Source: JABCPE02 sp963520375
GTDB taxonomy: Bacteria; Bacteroidota; Bacteroidia; Flavobacteriales; Weeksellaceae
Direction: 5' to 3'
Length of the DNA: 64,000 nucleotides
NCBI GenBank assembly: GCA_963520375.1
Contig: CAUQQF010000008.1
Coordinates: 7,021-71,020 of the forward strand
A program made the position numbers and the translations under genes. The notes under the pieces were generated by a model. That model saw nothing but the letters and a program-made list of their open reading frames with translations. It searched no databases and was not told where the DNA came from. Of the stretch, positions 25,945 through 35,811 are shown piece after piece; position 1 is the first letter of the stretch, and each line of letters begins with the position of its first letter.

Positions 25945-26667
25945 TTGAAAAAGATACTTGTTTATATCTGGCGAGGCTGGTTTGTGCTTTTAGGAATAGT
26001 TTTGACGCTGTTTTTTGGTTTTTTTGTTTATTTTTTAGCATTGAATGACAAATACACCAAACAATGCAGCAAACTAATAAGAATGTGGTGTCTTGGGATG
26101 TTCTATGGAATGGGCTTTCGGTATGATTTTATAAAAGAAACAAAAAAAAATATAGATCCTAATAAACAGTACATCATCATAGCCAATCACACCTCTATGA
26201 TAGATGTGATGCTTCCGTGTATTCTACATCCAGAGCATCCTATTTGTTTTGTAGGGAAGAAAGAATTGGAAAAAATTCCTATCTTTGGCTCTATCTACAA
26301 AAGGGTATTTGTGAGCGTGGATAGAAGCGACCCAAAAAGCAGGGCGGATGTCTACACCAAGTGTGCAGAGCGTATAAAGGAAGGAAAAAGTATAGTGATT
26401 TTTCCAGAGGGAGGCGTTCCAGATGATACTTCTATCGTGCTGGATAATTTCAAAAATGGGGCTTTTTCTATGGCGGTGGAGCATCAGGTAGAGATAGTGG
26501 TTTACACCTTTGTAGGGTTAAAAGAAATGTTTCCTTTTGATAATAGTAAGGGATATCCTGGCAAGATGAAGGTTTATTTAAATGATATATTAGAGCCTGA
26601 TACGGATATGGAAACCCTGAAACAGAAGGCTTATGATATGATATTGAAAACAATAGAAAAAAATTAA
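25945..26667 (+). CDS. plsC: 1-acyl-sn-glycerol-3-phosphate acyltransferase (PlsC)
   Basis: About 240 residues starting at one of several TTG codons; 25945 (MKKILVYIWRGW) gives the usual family N-terminus, while an upstream TTG at 25903 adds 14 residues. No ATG start is available. One or two N-terminal hydrophobic segments anchor it. Acyltransferase motif I is ANHTSMIDVM (NH-x4-D) and motif III FPEGGVPD. It makes phosphatidic acid from lysophosphatidic acid. A sugar-type MFS transporter starts 8 bases downstream. Confidence 0.88.
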   Translation: MKKILVYIWRGWFVLLGIVLTLFFGFFVYFLALNDKYTKQCSKLIRMWCLGMFYGMGFRYDFIKETKKNIDPNKQYIIIANHTSMIDVMLPCILHPEHPICFVGKKELEKIPIFGSIYKRVFVSVDRSDPKSRADVYTKCAERIKEGKSIVIFPEGGVPDDTSIVLDNFKNGAFSMAVEHQVEIVVYTFVGLKEMFPFDNSKGYPGKMKVYLNDILEPDTDMETLKQKAYDMILKTIEKN

Positions 26668-26675
26668 ATTTTGAT

Positions 26676-28115
26676 ATGAAACAGCAGGAGCAACAAACCA
26701 AGTGGTCGCAGTTTATTCCACTGATAAGTGTATTTTTCTTTTGGGGATTTGTGGCGGCGAGTAATGATATTCTGATCCCTGTATTTAAAAACAGTTTTAC
26801 GCTTTCGCAGCTGGAATCTCAGTTGGTGAATAATGCTTTCTATGCGGCGTATTTCGTGGGTTCGCTGGTGTTTTTTATCATTTCTATGCGGGGTGATGTT
26901 CTCCAAAAATTTGGATACAAAAAAACTCTTGCTTTTGGGCTTTCTATCTCAGCTATGGGCGCATTTTTATTCGTTCCAGCAGCTTCTATGAATAATTATT
27001 GGATTTTTCTGACAGCGCTGTTTGTGGTTGGTTTAGGTTTTTCTGTTCAGCAGATAGTAGCCAATCCACTTGCCATAAAAATGGGTAGTCCAGAAACAGG
27101 AACACACCGTCTGACGATGGCTGGAGGAATCAATTCGCTGGGAACTACGATAGGGCCGATTATCCTTGGAATTGCGATTTTTGGGAATCAAAATTCTTCA
27201 TCGAGCCTTAATTTGAATGATGTCAAAATTCCTTTCGTTATTTTAGGATTGGCGTTTCTTTTAGTTGCGGCGTTTTTGATGTTTTCTAAAATAGAAGACC
27301 CATCAAAAGAGGAAGAAACCCAAGAGGAAAGCGCAGAGGAAGGATTTAATATATTGAAATACCCACAGCTGATGATGGGAATGCTGGCGATTTTCATTTA
27401 TGTAGGAGTAGAGGTTTCTATCGTGAGTAATCTTCCTGCTTTGCTCAAAACTTCGGAATTCGGGGGGCTTTTAGAGGAGAATTTAGCGCCGTTTATTTCG
27501 CTTTATTGGGGAAGTTTGATGATTGGCCGTTGGAATGGCGGAGTCAATGTATTTGATTTTTCTAAATCTACTAATATGGTTCTGAAATTCATCGTGCCGT
27601 TTGTTGCCTTTGGAATTATCATAGGAGCTAATATTCTCAGCGGTAAAGATGTTTCTTCGTTTTATATTTATCCTGTGTGGATAGTTATTTTCGTGCTGAT
27701 GAGCTTTTTAGGCGGTAAAAACGCAGGGAAAACCCTTATGATTTTTGGTTTGGCTGGGGTTCTGATGATGTTTTTTGGTTTGGTGTATCCAGACAAGGAA
27801 ACGGCGAGATATTTCTTTATTTCAGGCGGTCTGTTCTGCTCTATCATGTGGCCTGCTATTTTTGACTTGGCGATTACAGGGCTTGGTAAAAACACAGGGA
27901 AGGCATCTTCTTTCTTGATAATGATGATTTTGGGTGGTGGGATTATTCCGCTGGTGCAGGGCGCAATTTGTGATTTTGATTTGAAAAACCCGAATGGGAT
28001 TTTTGGACTTTCGTACACTCATTTTTCATATATTATTCCGTTGTTTTGTTTTGCATATTTGGCATTTTATGGATTTATAACGCCTAAAATATTGAAAAAA
28101 CAAGGTGCTGCTTAA
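26676..28115 (+). CDS. Sugar MFS transporter (FucP/GluP type)
   Basis: 479 residues, about 12 transmembrane helices. The N-terminus FFFWGFVAASNDILIPVFK and the GxxxG-rich segments after NPLAIKMGSPETGTHRLTMAGGINSLGTTIGP resemble the fucose/glucose-galactose permease subfamily. Proton-coupled sugar uptake is the family role. Together with the divergent amino-sugar kinase it suggests N-acetylglucosamine or related sugar use (inference). The next gene starts 18 bases after its stop. Confidence 0.87.
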   Translation: MKQQEQQTKWSQFIPLISVFFFWGFVAASNDILIPVFKNSFTLSQLESQLVNNAFYAAYFVGSLVFFIISMRGDVLQKFGYKKTLAFGLSISAMGAFLFVPAASMNNYWIFLTALFVVGLGFSVQQIVANPLAIKMGSPETGTHRLTMAGGINSLGTTIGPIILGIAIFGNQNSSSSLNLNDVKIPFVILGLAFLLVAAFLMFSKIEDPSKEEETQEESAEEGFNILKYPQLMMGMLAIFIYVGVEVSIVSNLPALLKTSEFGGLLEENLAPFISLYWGSLMIGRWNGGVNVFDFSKSTNMVLKFIVPFVAFGIIIGANILSGKDVSSFYIYPVWIVIFVLMSFLGGKNAGKTLMIFGLAGVLMMFFGLVYPDKETARYFFISGGLFCSIMWPAIFDLAITGLGKNTGKASSFLIMMILGGGIIPLVQGAICDFDLKNPNGIFGLSYTHFSYIIPLFCFAYLAFYGFITPKILKKQGAA

Positions 28116-28133
28116 TCATTAAAAATAAAATAA

Positions 28134-29183
28134 ATGTTGTCAAAGAGAAGATTTTGGGTAGGTTTGTTAGTTATTCAGATTCTTCTCTTTTATCTGTTTT
28201 CTCGGTGGAGTGGAGCGGTCTATTTCGTTGATTTTCTTTTTGAACAAAAGAAATATCTTTTCCAGTCTATTTTTTCCAAAATCCCTTTTTCGTTAGGGGA
28301 TGTGGTTTATTTTATTTTGGGGTTGCTTTTGGTTTTTAGCATTTTCAAATTATTTAATTCCAAAACGAGAAAAGTGTATTCGTTACGGCTTTTTAAGGGG
28401 CTTAATGTTTTTTATTTCGTTTATCAGTTGGTTTGGGGGATGACTTATTTTCAGCGACCGATTGTTTTGGCTTTGGATGAAAAAGAACCGCAAATTGTAG
28501 AAATAAAAGCACTCGCACTGAAATATTTACATCAGGCGAAGCATACCAGAACGCTCGTAAAAGAGGACGGAAAAGGCGTTTTCCAGATTCAGGATTTAGA
28601 AAAAATAAAACGAGAAATCCTCTCTCGGCAGAAAAAAATCCCTGCTTTTTTAGGGAATAAAAATTCTACTGAAATTGATAATTTTAAACTAAGTCTATAT
28701 TCTGGATTTATGAATTATACGGGAGTTCTAGGGTATTACAATCCGTTCAGCACAGAGGCGCAGTATAATTCTCATCTGCCGCACACCTATCTTCCATTTA
28801 CTTTGTCTCATGAATCCGCCCATCAACTGGGGTTTGCCCGCGAGCAGGAGGCTAATTTTGTGGGGTATTTGGTAGGAATTAGTTCCGAAAATCCAGAACT
28901 GAGATACAGCACAGAATATTTTGCCTTAAAGAGTCTGCTCAGAGCTTTGACTACAGAGGATGAAGATTTTGTGAAAACAGTAATAGCGCAATACAGTGAC
29001 GAAATGAAGAGAGATTATCAGGCGGAGAAAGATTTTGTGGAGGAGTATCAAGGTCCGATGAACGCATTTTTTGCATTTACGAATGACCTGTTTTTGAAGA
29101 CAAATCAGCAGGAAGGCGCCGTTACTTACAGCTATTTTGTGGATTTATTGGTTCGTTATGAAAGGATGCATCATGACAAATAA
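28134..29183 (+). CDS. DUF3810 membrane zinc-metallopeptidase-like protein
   Basis: 349 residues. Three hydrophobic segments near 9-25, 55-75 and 95-112, then a soluble domain with a zincin-type HExxH at about 226-230 (HESAH, inside LSHESAHQLGF) and a downstream EANF with a possible third ligand. This is the DUF3810 family, widespread in Bacteroidota; substrate unknown. It sits 18 bases after the sugar transporter, likely in one operon. Confidence 0.85.
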   Translation: MLSKRRFWVGLLVIQILLFYLFSRWSGAVYFVDFLFEQKKYLFQSIFSKIPFSLGDVVYFILGLLLVFSIFKLFNSKTRKVYSLRLFKGLNVFYFVYQLVWGMTYFQRPIVLALDEKEPQIVEIKALALKYLHQAKHTRTLVKEDGKGVFQIQDLEKIKREILSRQKKIPAFLGNKNSTEIDNFKLSLYSGFMNYTGVLGYYNPFSTEAQYNSHLPHTYLPFTLSHESAHQLGFAREQEANFVGYLVGISSENPELRYSTEYFALKSLLRALTTEDEDFVKTVIAQYSDEMKRDYQAEKDFVEEYQGPMNAFFAFTNDLFLKTNQQEGAVTYSYFVDLLVRYERMHHDK

Positions 29184-29186
29184 AAA

Positions 29187-29284
29187 CCCTCATATTTAGC
29201 ATATGAGGGCAAAAACACAAATGATGAAAAAATTATTACTTTTAGCAATACCTAACAGGCTTTTTAAAAGGGTGAGCAAAAGTA
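29187..29284 (-). ncRNA. Candidate small RNA between DUF3810 and alaS
   Basis: On the minus strand a -7 box TACTTTTG (29284-29277) lies about 80 bases before a hairpin CCCTCATAT/ATATGAGGG (29187-29209) followed by TTTTT, which is terminator-like in this direction only. No ORF of note fills it. The -33 element is not convincing. The other strand carries a 33-codon ORF starting MMKKLLLL at 29221. Either, both or neither may be real. Confidence 0.3.
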
Positions 29285-29591
29285 ACAATAAAATTTATAA
29301 TAAAAAAATAATTTCACGATAAATTGTTTAATTTTTTGATTAAATAAAAATATTTTGAATGAATATCTTTTAAAGGATTTATTTTATAATCTATATGTAT
29401 GTTTGTTTTTTTGTTTAATTTTTTGTAAAGCAAACAAATTCATATATTTATAAATAAAAAAATAGAAATTTTATAAACAAATTTTGCGTCCTTTCATTCC
29501 TTTTTTATGTTATATTTTAAAAAGAATGATGGAAAGAAACCGATAATTTTCTTACTTTTGTCATTATTATTATTGAAAAAAAATTAGAATT
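29285..29591. other. AT-rich intergenic region upstream of alaS
   Basis: Nothing coding recognised. Long A/T runs. A -7 box TACTTTTG at 29553-29560 is the likely alaS promoter, 32 bases before its start. Confidence 0.5.
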
Positions 29592-32189
29592 ATGACTTCA
29601 AAAGAAATACGCCAGAAATTTTTAGAGTTTTTTAAAAGCAAAGAGCATGAGATAGTGCCTTCTGCTTCTATCGTTTTGAAAGATGACCCTACGCTGATGT
29701 TTTCCAACTCGGGGATGGCTCAGTTTAAGGACTTTTTTCTCGGATACAAAGAACCGAAATCTGTCCGTGTAGCCGATACACAAAAGTGTTTGAGAGCTTC
29801 AGGAAAGCATAATGATTTGGATGATGTAGGGCGTGATACCTATCACCATACGATGTTCGAGATGCTGGGAAACTGGTCTTTTGGGGATTATTTCAAAAAA
29901 GAAGCGATTGCTTGGGCGTGGGAACTTTTGACCGAAGTTTATAAAATACCGAAAGAAAATCTGTATGTGACGATTTTCGAAGGAGATGCTTCCGAAAACT
30001 TGGAAAGAGACCAAGATGCATACGATTTTTGGAAAGAACATATCGACGAAAGCCGAATAATAAACGGAAATAAAAAAGATAATTTCTGGGAAATGGGTGA
30101 GCAGGGACCATGTGGACCTTGTTCTGAAATTCATGTGGATTTGAGAAGTGAAGATGAAAAAGCTAGAGTTTCAGGAAAAGATTTGGTAAATAATGACCAT
30201 CCGCAGGTTGTAGAGATTTGGAATCTTGTATTTATGGAATTCAACCGAAAAGCAGACGGCTCATTAGAAAAATTACCAAAACAGAATGTGGATACAGGGA
30301 TGGGCTTTGAGCGTCTTTGTATGGCACTTCAGGGGAAATCTTCTAACTATGATACGGATGTTTTTACGCCTTTGATAGAGAAAGTAGAGGAGCTTTCAGG
30401 GAAAAAATATACAGGAAAACTGGATGATGAAAAGGATATTGCCATTCGTGTGATTGTAGACCACATTCGTGCGGTTTCTTTTGCTATCGCTGATGGACAG
30501 CTTCCTTCCAATGGAGGGGCAGGATATGTTATCAGAAGGATTTTGAGAAGGGCGATCCGCTATGCATTTACTTTCCTTGGGCAGAAAGAACCATTTATTT
30601 ACAAATTGGTGGCTACCCTTGCTCAGCAGATGGGAGGTGCTTTCCCAGAGCTGGACAAGCAGTATGAATTGATTAAAAATGTAATAAAAGAAGAGGAAAA
30701 TTCATTCTTGAGAACCCTAGAACAAGGGCTTCTGATGCTCGATACAATGATGAATAATGCAACTGAAAAAGTGATTTCAGGAAGCAAGGCGTTTGAGCTG
30801 TATGACACTTATGGTTTCCCGATAGACCTTACGGCGCTTATTCTCACAGAGAAAGGTTTCACTTTGGACGAAAAAGGCTTTGAAGAGGAATTACAAAAAC
30901 AAAAAGAGCGCTCTCGTGCTGCGGCACAGATGAAAACTGATGACTGGGTAGTTCTTCGTGAGGATGATGAGGAAGAATTCATTGGGTATGATGTTTTGGA
31001 GGGAATCGTTCGTGTGACCAAATACAGAAAAGTAGAAAGCCAAAAGGATGGAACGCTTTATCATTTGGTGTTTAATGTCACTCCGTTTTATCCAGAAGGA
31101 GGAGGGCAGGTAGGAGACAAAGGTCTTTTGGTTTCTGCAAATGGCGATGTTACCTATATCATTGATACTAAGAAAGAAAACAACTTGATAATTCATCTTT
31201 CTGAAACTTTACCAACGAATATAGATGAACCACTGAAGGCGGAAGTGAAAGGAAGAATCCTTGCAGAGGCAAATCACTCGGCTACGCACTTGCTGCATCA
31301 GGCTCTTAGAGAGGTTTTGGGAACGCATGTGGAGCAGAGAGGTTCTCGTGTAGATACACAGTCTCTGAGATTTGACTTTTCTCATTTCCAAAAAATGAAC
31401 GATGAGGAAATCTGCGAAGTAGAAAAAAGAGTAAATGACCGAATTCACCAGAAAATAGCTCTTCAAGAGCATAGAAATATCACCATGCAGCAGGCGATGG
31501 ATGCTGGTGCGATGGCGCTTTTCGGGGAGAAATACGGAGACAGAGTTCGTATGATTCAGTTTGGAGAAAGTAAAGAACTTTGTGGTGGAACGCATGTTAA
31601 AAATACATCGGATATTTGGTATTTCAAAATCGTTTCCGAAGGAGCTGTAGCAGCAGGAATTCGCCGTGTGGAGGCCATTACGAGAGATAGAGTGAGACAG
31701 TATTTCTCTGATTTGGAAGAACAAACGGATAAACTTTCAGAGCTACTGAAATCCAAAGATTTGGTAAAACATGTAGAAAAATTATTGGAAGAAAATAATG
31801 CTCTGAAAGCTGAAATAGAAGCTTTGAAAAAAGAAAAAGCAAAAGTAGAAATCCAAAACTGGAAGAACGATTTTCTAGACAAAGGCGACAAAAAACTTCT
31901 GGTAAAGAGAACATCTCTGGATGCAGGAACGGTGAAAGATATTGTCTTCCAGCTGAAAAAAGAAGTTCCGCAGTCTGTGGTAGTTATCCTTTCTGATGCA
32001 GGAGAAAAACCAATGCTTACGGTAGGGGTTTCGGCTGATATTGAGGATAAATATCATGCAGGAAACATTGTGAAAGACCTTGCGAAAGAAATCCAAGGTG
32101 GCGGCGGTGGAAACCCTGGTTTTGCTACTGCGGGCGGAAAAAACCTAGACGGTCTAGCCAATGCAGAGAAAAAAGCATTAGAACTATAA
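29592..32189 (+). CDS. alaS: Alanyl-tRNA synthetase
   Basis: 865 residues, class II synthetase. N-terminal catalytic core: SNSGMAQFKDFFLG, then CLRASGKHNDLDDVG and HHTMFEMLGNWSFGDYFK. The editing domain follows with the zinc-binding SATHLLHQ and, near 659, ELCGGTHVKNT. The C-terminal C-Ala domain ends in the glycine stretch QGGGGGNPGFATAGG. A bidirectional terminator follows. Confidence 0.98.
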   Translation: MTSKEIRQKFLEFFKSKEHEIVPSASIVLKDDPTLMFSNSGMAQFKDFFLGYKEPKSVRVADTQKCLRASGKHNDLDDVGRDTYHHTMFEMLGNWSFGDYFKKEAIAWAWELLTEVYKIPKENLYVTIFEGDASENLERDQDAYDFWKEHIDESRIINGNKKDNFWEMGEQGPCGPCSEIHVDLRSEDEKARVSGKDLVNNDHPQVVEIWNLVFMEFNRKADGSLEKLPKQNVDTGMGFERLCMALQGKSSNYDTDVFTPLIEKVEELSGKKYTGKLDDEKDIAIRVIVDHIRAVSFAIADGQLPSNGGAGYVIRRILRRAIRYAFTFLGQKEPFIYKLVATLAQQMGGAFPELDKQYELIKNVIKEEENSFLRTLEQGLLMLDTMMNNATEKVISGSKAFELYDTYGFPIDLTALILTEKGFTLDEKGFEEELQKQKERSRAAAQMKTDDWVVLREDDEEEFIGYDVLEGIVRVTKYRKVESQKDGTLYHLVFNVTPFYPEGGGQVGDKGLLVSANGDVTYIIDTKKENNLIIHLSETLPTNIDEPLKAEVKGRILAEANHSATHLLHQALREVLGTHVEQRGSRVDTQSLRFDFSHFQKMNDEEICEVEKRVNDRIHQKIALQEHRNITMQQAMDAGAMALFGEKYGDRVRMIQFGESKELCGGTHVKNTSDIWYFKIVSEGAVAAGIRRVEAITRDRVRQYFSDLEEQTDKLSELLKSKDLVKHVEKLLEENNALKAEIEALKKEKAKVEIQNWKNDFLDKGDKKLLVKRTSLDAGTVKDIVFQLKKEVPQSVVVILSDAGEKPMLTVGVSADIEDKYHAGNIVKDLAKEIQGGGGGNPGFATAGGKNLDGLANAEKKALEL

Positions 32190-32193
32190 AAAG

Positions 32194-32224
32194 AAAAAGC
32201 TCCTTCAAAAAGGAGCTTTTTTTA
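32194..32224. terminator. Bidirectional terminator between alaS and the EamA gene
   Basis: AAAAGCTCCTT (32195-32205), CAAA loop, AAGGAGCTTTT (32210-32220), with A and T runs on both sides. Confidence 0.9.
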
Positions 32225-33124
32225 TTTTTTCTTGTTGAAAACTACATCTATCAAAACACCAGAGATGATGATAATTACGCCCGCAATTAGTGAGAAAGTC
32301 AGGGTTTCATCGAATAGTCCCACGCTTATCATCACGGCTACCACAGGCTCCACAGCTCCCATGATGGCGGTAGGTGTAGAACCAATATATTTAATGGCAT
32401 AAACCAGCGAAACCACTGATAAAGCCGTAGTTATCAGCGAGAATAAAGCCAAATGAGTGCCGATTTCCAGAGAAGGAATAGCGACACTATTTCCTAAAAC
32501 AAGTGTTTTAACGAGGAAAAACAACGACGCAAATACCATTGAATAAAAAGAAACTTTCACACCAGAAGCATTGATTTTAGTTTTATTGACAATAATCATA
32601 TACAAAGCATACATCAATGCACCCAGTAGCGAAACAAAAAGTCCGATGTAGATGGAGTTAATTCCAAAATTATCTTTATCATCATTGTTTTTAGGTTTAA
32701 TACTTAAAACGGCCACTCCCACGACTACGACAATCAGCGAAATGGTGGTAGCAAGCGTTATTTTTTCTTTAAAAAATATTCCCAAAATAAGGGCAACCAT
32801 AATGGGATAAATGAAAAATATAGTAGAAGCAATCCCAGGGCTCAGAAAATCATACGCTATAAACAGAAATTCCGCCGATAGAGCGTAGAAAAGCCCTAAA
32901 ATGCTTAAAACAATGCCTTCTTTTAAATTGATTTTTACGCTTTCTTTTTGACAGAAAACCAAATATCCCAAAATTAGGATTGCCGCAATCAAAAACCGAT
33001 AAAATAAAGCGGTATCTACAGAGAAAAAATCCAGTTTTTTCAATGGAATCATAAAAAGCGGAATCATTCCGTAAGTAAGCGCCGAAACGAGGGCAAATAA
33101 ATACCCTTTTAGTGTATCACTCAT
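32222..33124 (-). CDS. EamA-family (drug/metabolite) transporter
   Basis: 300 residues, ten predicted transmembrane helices arranged as two EamA repeats (about 5-140 and 160-292); each half begins with a LxxAxxYG- or LLGALMYALY-type helix and the second ends with the conserved P-T-A-I-M-GAVEPVVAVMIS-type segment (split by hydrophobic residues). Exporter or importer of a small metabolite, substrate unknown. Its stop codon overlaps the shared terminator with alaS. A SemiSWEET gene lies 77 bases upstream on the same strand. Confidence 0.9.
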   Translation of the reverse strand: MSDTLKGYLFALVSALTYGMIPLFMIPLKKLDFFSVDTALFYRFLIAAILILGYLVFCQKESVKINLKEGIVLSILGLFYALSAEFLFIAYDFLSPGIASTIFFIYPIMVALILGIFFKEKITLATTISLIVVVVGVAVLSIKPKNNDDKDNFGINSIYIGLFVSLLGALMYALYMIIVNKTKINASGVKVSFYSMVFASLFFLVKTLVLGNSVAIPSLEIGTHLALFSLITTALSVVSLVYAIKYIGSTPTAIMGAVEPVVAVMISVGLFDETLTFSLIAGVIIIISGVLIDVVFNKKK

Positions 33125-33201
33125 TGTTTAGATGGTTTTAAAATTTGTCCATTTTTGGGCAAATAATTCCGCAAAAATAGGAAAAACCAATCAGATAACT
33201 T

Positions 33202-33465
33202 TTAAAAAGAAGTCAAGAATGTTAAAAAACCTAAGATAACCCCTGTAGCATTTGGTATGATTAAGATATAATCTTTTTTCGGCTCCTTTGTCCAGCCATA
33301 AATAACCCAAATCAAACAAGAAATGGAAGCAAATAAAGGCTGCCATGGCTGTCCTTTTTCTCCCTGTAAATTTGCGATAATCTGTGGAATATAAGCGATA
33401 AACACAGCAATTCCAATAAAAGCTCCAATGGAACCTATGAAAGTATTTATTTTTTTCTTTGTCAT
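33202..33465 (-). CDS. SemiSWEET / PQ-loop sugar transporter
   Basis: 87 residues with three transmembrane helices: one SWEET half-unit. The PQ motif is in IAYIPQIIANL near 25-35, and the second helix carries FASISCLIWVIYGW. SemiSWEETs form dimers that move sugars by facilitated diffusion. The polar spacer GEKGQPWQP is typical. It lies upstream of the EamA transporter, possibly co-transcribed. Confidence 0.88.
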   Translation of the reverse strand: MTKKKINTFIGSIGAFIGIAVFIAYIPQIIANLQGEKGQPWQPLFASISCLIWVIYGWTKEPKKDYILIIPNATGVILGFLTFLTSF

Positions 33466-33560
33466 AAAGTTTTATTTTTATTTCCTTTTTAAAATCTTAT
33501 TTTCTTCATATCCCTAATAAATTAGGATAAGCAAGTGCAAATTTAAAAAAAATAAAAACA

Positions 33561-33589
33561 AAAAAACGCCCTTTAAGAGGCGTTTTTTT
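33561..33589 (-). terminator. Terminator of ric
   Basis: AAAAAACGCC pairs with GGCGTTTTTT. Read on the minus strand it follows the ric stop directly; it overlaps the stop codon. Confidence 0.85.
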
Positions 33590-34277
33590 ATTGTAATTTA
33601 AGAAGTTTTGGAAAAAGGATGTTGTTTTCAAGATGGATGTAGAGCTGTAGATATTCATCAAACTCATTGAGCATCTGGAATGTAACTCTGTATGTAGTGC
33701 AGGCACCTTCGGGAGGCGTGAAATCATCCGAAACTCTCGCAATCTCCTCAAATCTTTCTTTTTCTGTTTGATAGACCGCTTGTAGTTTTTCTATGTAAGC
33801 TTGTAAATCTCCACCGAATGCAGTCTCAGGATTTTGCTCTTTTTCTCTGATGTATGGGAAGAGTTTTTCCTCGGTATCTCTCAGATGTACGATGAGATTT
33901 TGAGAAGAAAGGGTGAATAATTCATTGATTTTGAATAATTCTGGATGTCTCTCGCCATGAACTCGGCAGAGTTTATCCAAAAACTGAAGCAGATAGATAG
34001 ATTTTTCCTGAATATATTCGTGGTGAACTTCCTTGATGTAATCAGCCAAATCAGTAAGAGACCAATTATTAAAATCATTTTCTTCCGCTGTTCCCTGTGG
34101 TGTGTTTTTCAGGTCTTCGTAGATAGGAGCAGGGTCTAAATCTTTCATTCTGCAAGTTTCCTCTATTGTTCTACCGCCTTTGCAGCAGAAGTTTATCCCA
34201 TATTTTTTGAAAACAGCCGCTGTACGGAAATTTTCCGCGACATATTCGCCGATGGTTTTTTCTTGTAATTGATTCAT
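33588..34277 (-). CDS. ric: Iron-sulfur cluster repair di-iron protein (Ric/ScdA/YtfE)
   Basis: 229 residues. The N-terminal ScdA domain (about 7-60) has the vicinal pair Cys31-Cys32 in GINFCCKGG and Cys42. The C-terminal hemerythrin-like domain supplies His and Glu ligands for a di-iron centre (VHHEYIQEKS; CRVHGERHPEL; VHLRDTEEKLFPYI; LYIHLENNILFP). It repairs iron-sulfur clusters after nitrosative or oxidative damage. Expression is usually stress-induced; no operator was identified here. Confidence 0.95.
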   Translation of the reverse strand: MNQLQEKTIGEYVAENFRTAAVFKKYGINFCCKGGRTIEETCRMKDLDPAPIYEDLKNTPQGTAEENDFNNWSLTDLADYIKEVHHEYIQEKSIYLLQFLDKLCRVHGERHPELFKINELFTLSSQNLIVHLRDTEEKLFPYIREKEQNPETAFGGDLQAYIEKLQAVYQTEKERFEEIARVSDDFTPPEGACTTYRVTFQMLNEFDEYLQLYIHLENNILFPKLLKLQ

Positions 34278-34321
34278 AAAATAAAAAATTTGAATACAAA
34301 GTTACTAATTTAGAATCAATA

Positions 34322-34352
34322 AAAAAAGGACTGCAATTCGCAATCCTTTTTT
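34322..34352. terminator. Terminator after the FadL-type gene
   Basis: AAAAAAGGA and TCCTTTTTT with an inner TGC/GCA pair. On the minus strand it lies after the porin gene and can also bound ric. Confidence 0.8.
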
Positions 34353-34367
34353 GGTAAATATTTAAGT

Positions 34368-35789
34368 CTAAAACTTCCATCCTAATGTAAGGATAAGATG
34401 TCCTTTTTGGTTCTTTGCATTAGAAACGATGCTGGTATCACTTATGCTGTAGTTCCCTACGCTGGTCTTGCTGTCTCTATTAAAATAACTTCCTGCAAAG
34501 AACGGATTGCTATATTCATGAGTTCTGTACTGATAAGAAGCATCTATGTAGAATAGTTTGAAATCATATCCTATTCCCCCTGAAATCACCTGTGTTTTTC
34601 CTACAATGTAGTTGGATAATTTTCCATTTACTACATTCGCATTATTGTCAAACATTTTTTCTGTATGATCTTTGAATGGGCTAGTAGTGAAGGCGTATCC
34701 ACCTCTTATTCGGAAAGATTTTATTCTGTATTCGCCTCCTAGTCTTACTTCGTGCTGAGCCTTGTAGGTAGACTCATAGAAATTATTCAGCTGAACATCT
34801 GCTGCACCACCACCGAAATTAGGTTTGCCTAAATCTACTCTATAATCAACATTAAAGGCAAAATGTTTATTAGGGATAAAAGCCCCACTCAGTGTTAATT
34901 TAGTCGGAGTTCTGAAAGTGCGACTTTCTGTGTAGCTGTTCTGAGAGAGATTCAAACCATTTTTTGAATAAAAATTGTACTCTCTGTCTATGCTGTACCA
35001 TGTAGGAGATTCTATGGAAGCCCCTAGTCTAACAGCATTGCTCAATTTCCCTATTACCCCAAGAGATAGCGAAAACCCATCAGCATCCTCTATGTAAGGA
35101 GTATTTTGTCTGGAGAAATATTTTGCTTTTCCTGTATTTAATGAGGAAACTTTAACTTCATTATACTGCTCTATATTCACAGAGGAGAAATTCACTGCTG
35201 CTCCTATGTATAGTTTGTTGTCATAATTTCCACCAATACCTAAGTTCAGCTTAGAACGATGTCCTATGGTCTCATACAAATGCCCTTCGAATATGTTGTA
35301 GTCTGTAATGGGTTTATTTTTATCATCATCTTGATGTATAGCTGATGTTATATTTGCATTTCCTGGAGATTGTAATTTATCACTTACATTTTGAGTAACA
35401 TAGTTAATTCCTACATTTACAAACTTCCATGCATTCTGTTCATTTGACTGAAAAGATAATACTCCGCTGGCGTTCCCTAAATTAGCCTTGCTTATGTTTT
35501 GGCTTGTAGATTTTCCTGCTAGACTAGCTGTAGACTTATTGGAATTGATAGAAAGTGAAGCACTTACATCATCTGTGATGAATACTCCCAAACCAGCAGG
35601 GTTGGTGTTTAGCACAGAGGCATCTCCTCCCAATGCTCCCATAGAACCTGCCATTGCGTTATATCTTGCAGTTCCTAGGGAAGATATATTGTCGTAAATT
35701 GTAGAGGTATTTCTGATGATAGAAACATCTTGAGCAAAGAACAATGCACTTGCTGAAATACCTGCTAATATTGAAATTTTCTTTGTCAT
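34368..35789 (-). CDS. OmpP1/FadL-family outer-membrane transporter
   Basis: 473 residues with signal peptide (cleavage after LFFAQ). Early mature sequence has the FadL-type hatch region: GTARYNAMAGSMGALGGDAS followed by VLNTNPAGLGVF, whose NPA motif marks the family. The rest is a 14-strand-type barrel. Members admit hydrophobic compounds such as long-chain fatty acids across the outer membrane. The Tyr-rich lipoprotein gene lies 22 bases upstream and proS is divergent from that gene, an arrangement seen in other Flavobacteriia. Confidence 0.88.
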   Translation of the reverse strand: MTKKISILAGISASALFFAQDVSIIRNTSTIYDNISSLGTARYNAMAGSMGALGGDASVLNTNPAGLGVFITDDVSASLSINSNKSTASLAGKSTSQNISKANLGNASGVLSFQSNEQNAWKFVNVGINYVTQNVSDKLQSPGNANITSAIHQDDDKNKPITDYNIFEGHLYETIGHRSKLNLGIGGNYDNKLYIGAAVNFSSVNIEQYNEVKVSSLNTGKAKYFSRQNTPYIEDADGFSLSLGVIGKLSNAVRLGASIESPTWYSIDREYNFYSKNGLNLSQNSYTESRTFRTPTKLTLSGAFIPNKHFAFNVDYRVDLGKPNFGGGAADVQLNNFYESTYKAQHEVRLGGEYRIKSFRIRGGYAFTTSPFKDHTEKMFDNNANVVNGKLSNYIVGKTQVISGGIGYDFKLFYIDASYQYRTHEYSNPFFAGSYFNRDSKTSVGNYSISDTSIVSNAKNQKGHLILTLGWKF

Positions 35790-35811
35790 TTTTTACAATA
35801 ATTTTAAAGTT

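Noticed and set aside
29221..29325. A 33-codon leader-type ORF upstream of alaS
   Set aside because: No alanine codon run or attenuator structure is seen and it lies far from alaS; not supported as a leader peptide.
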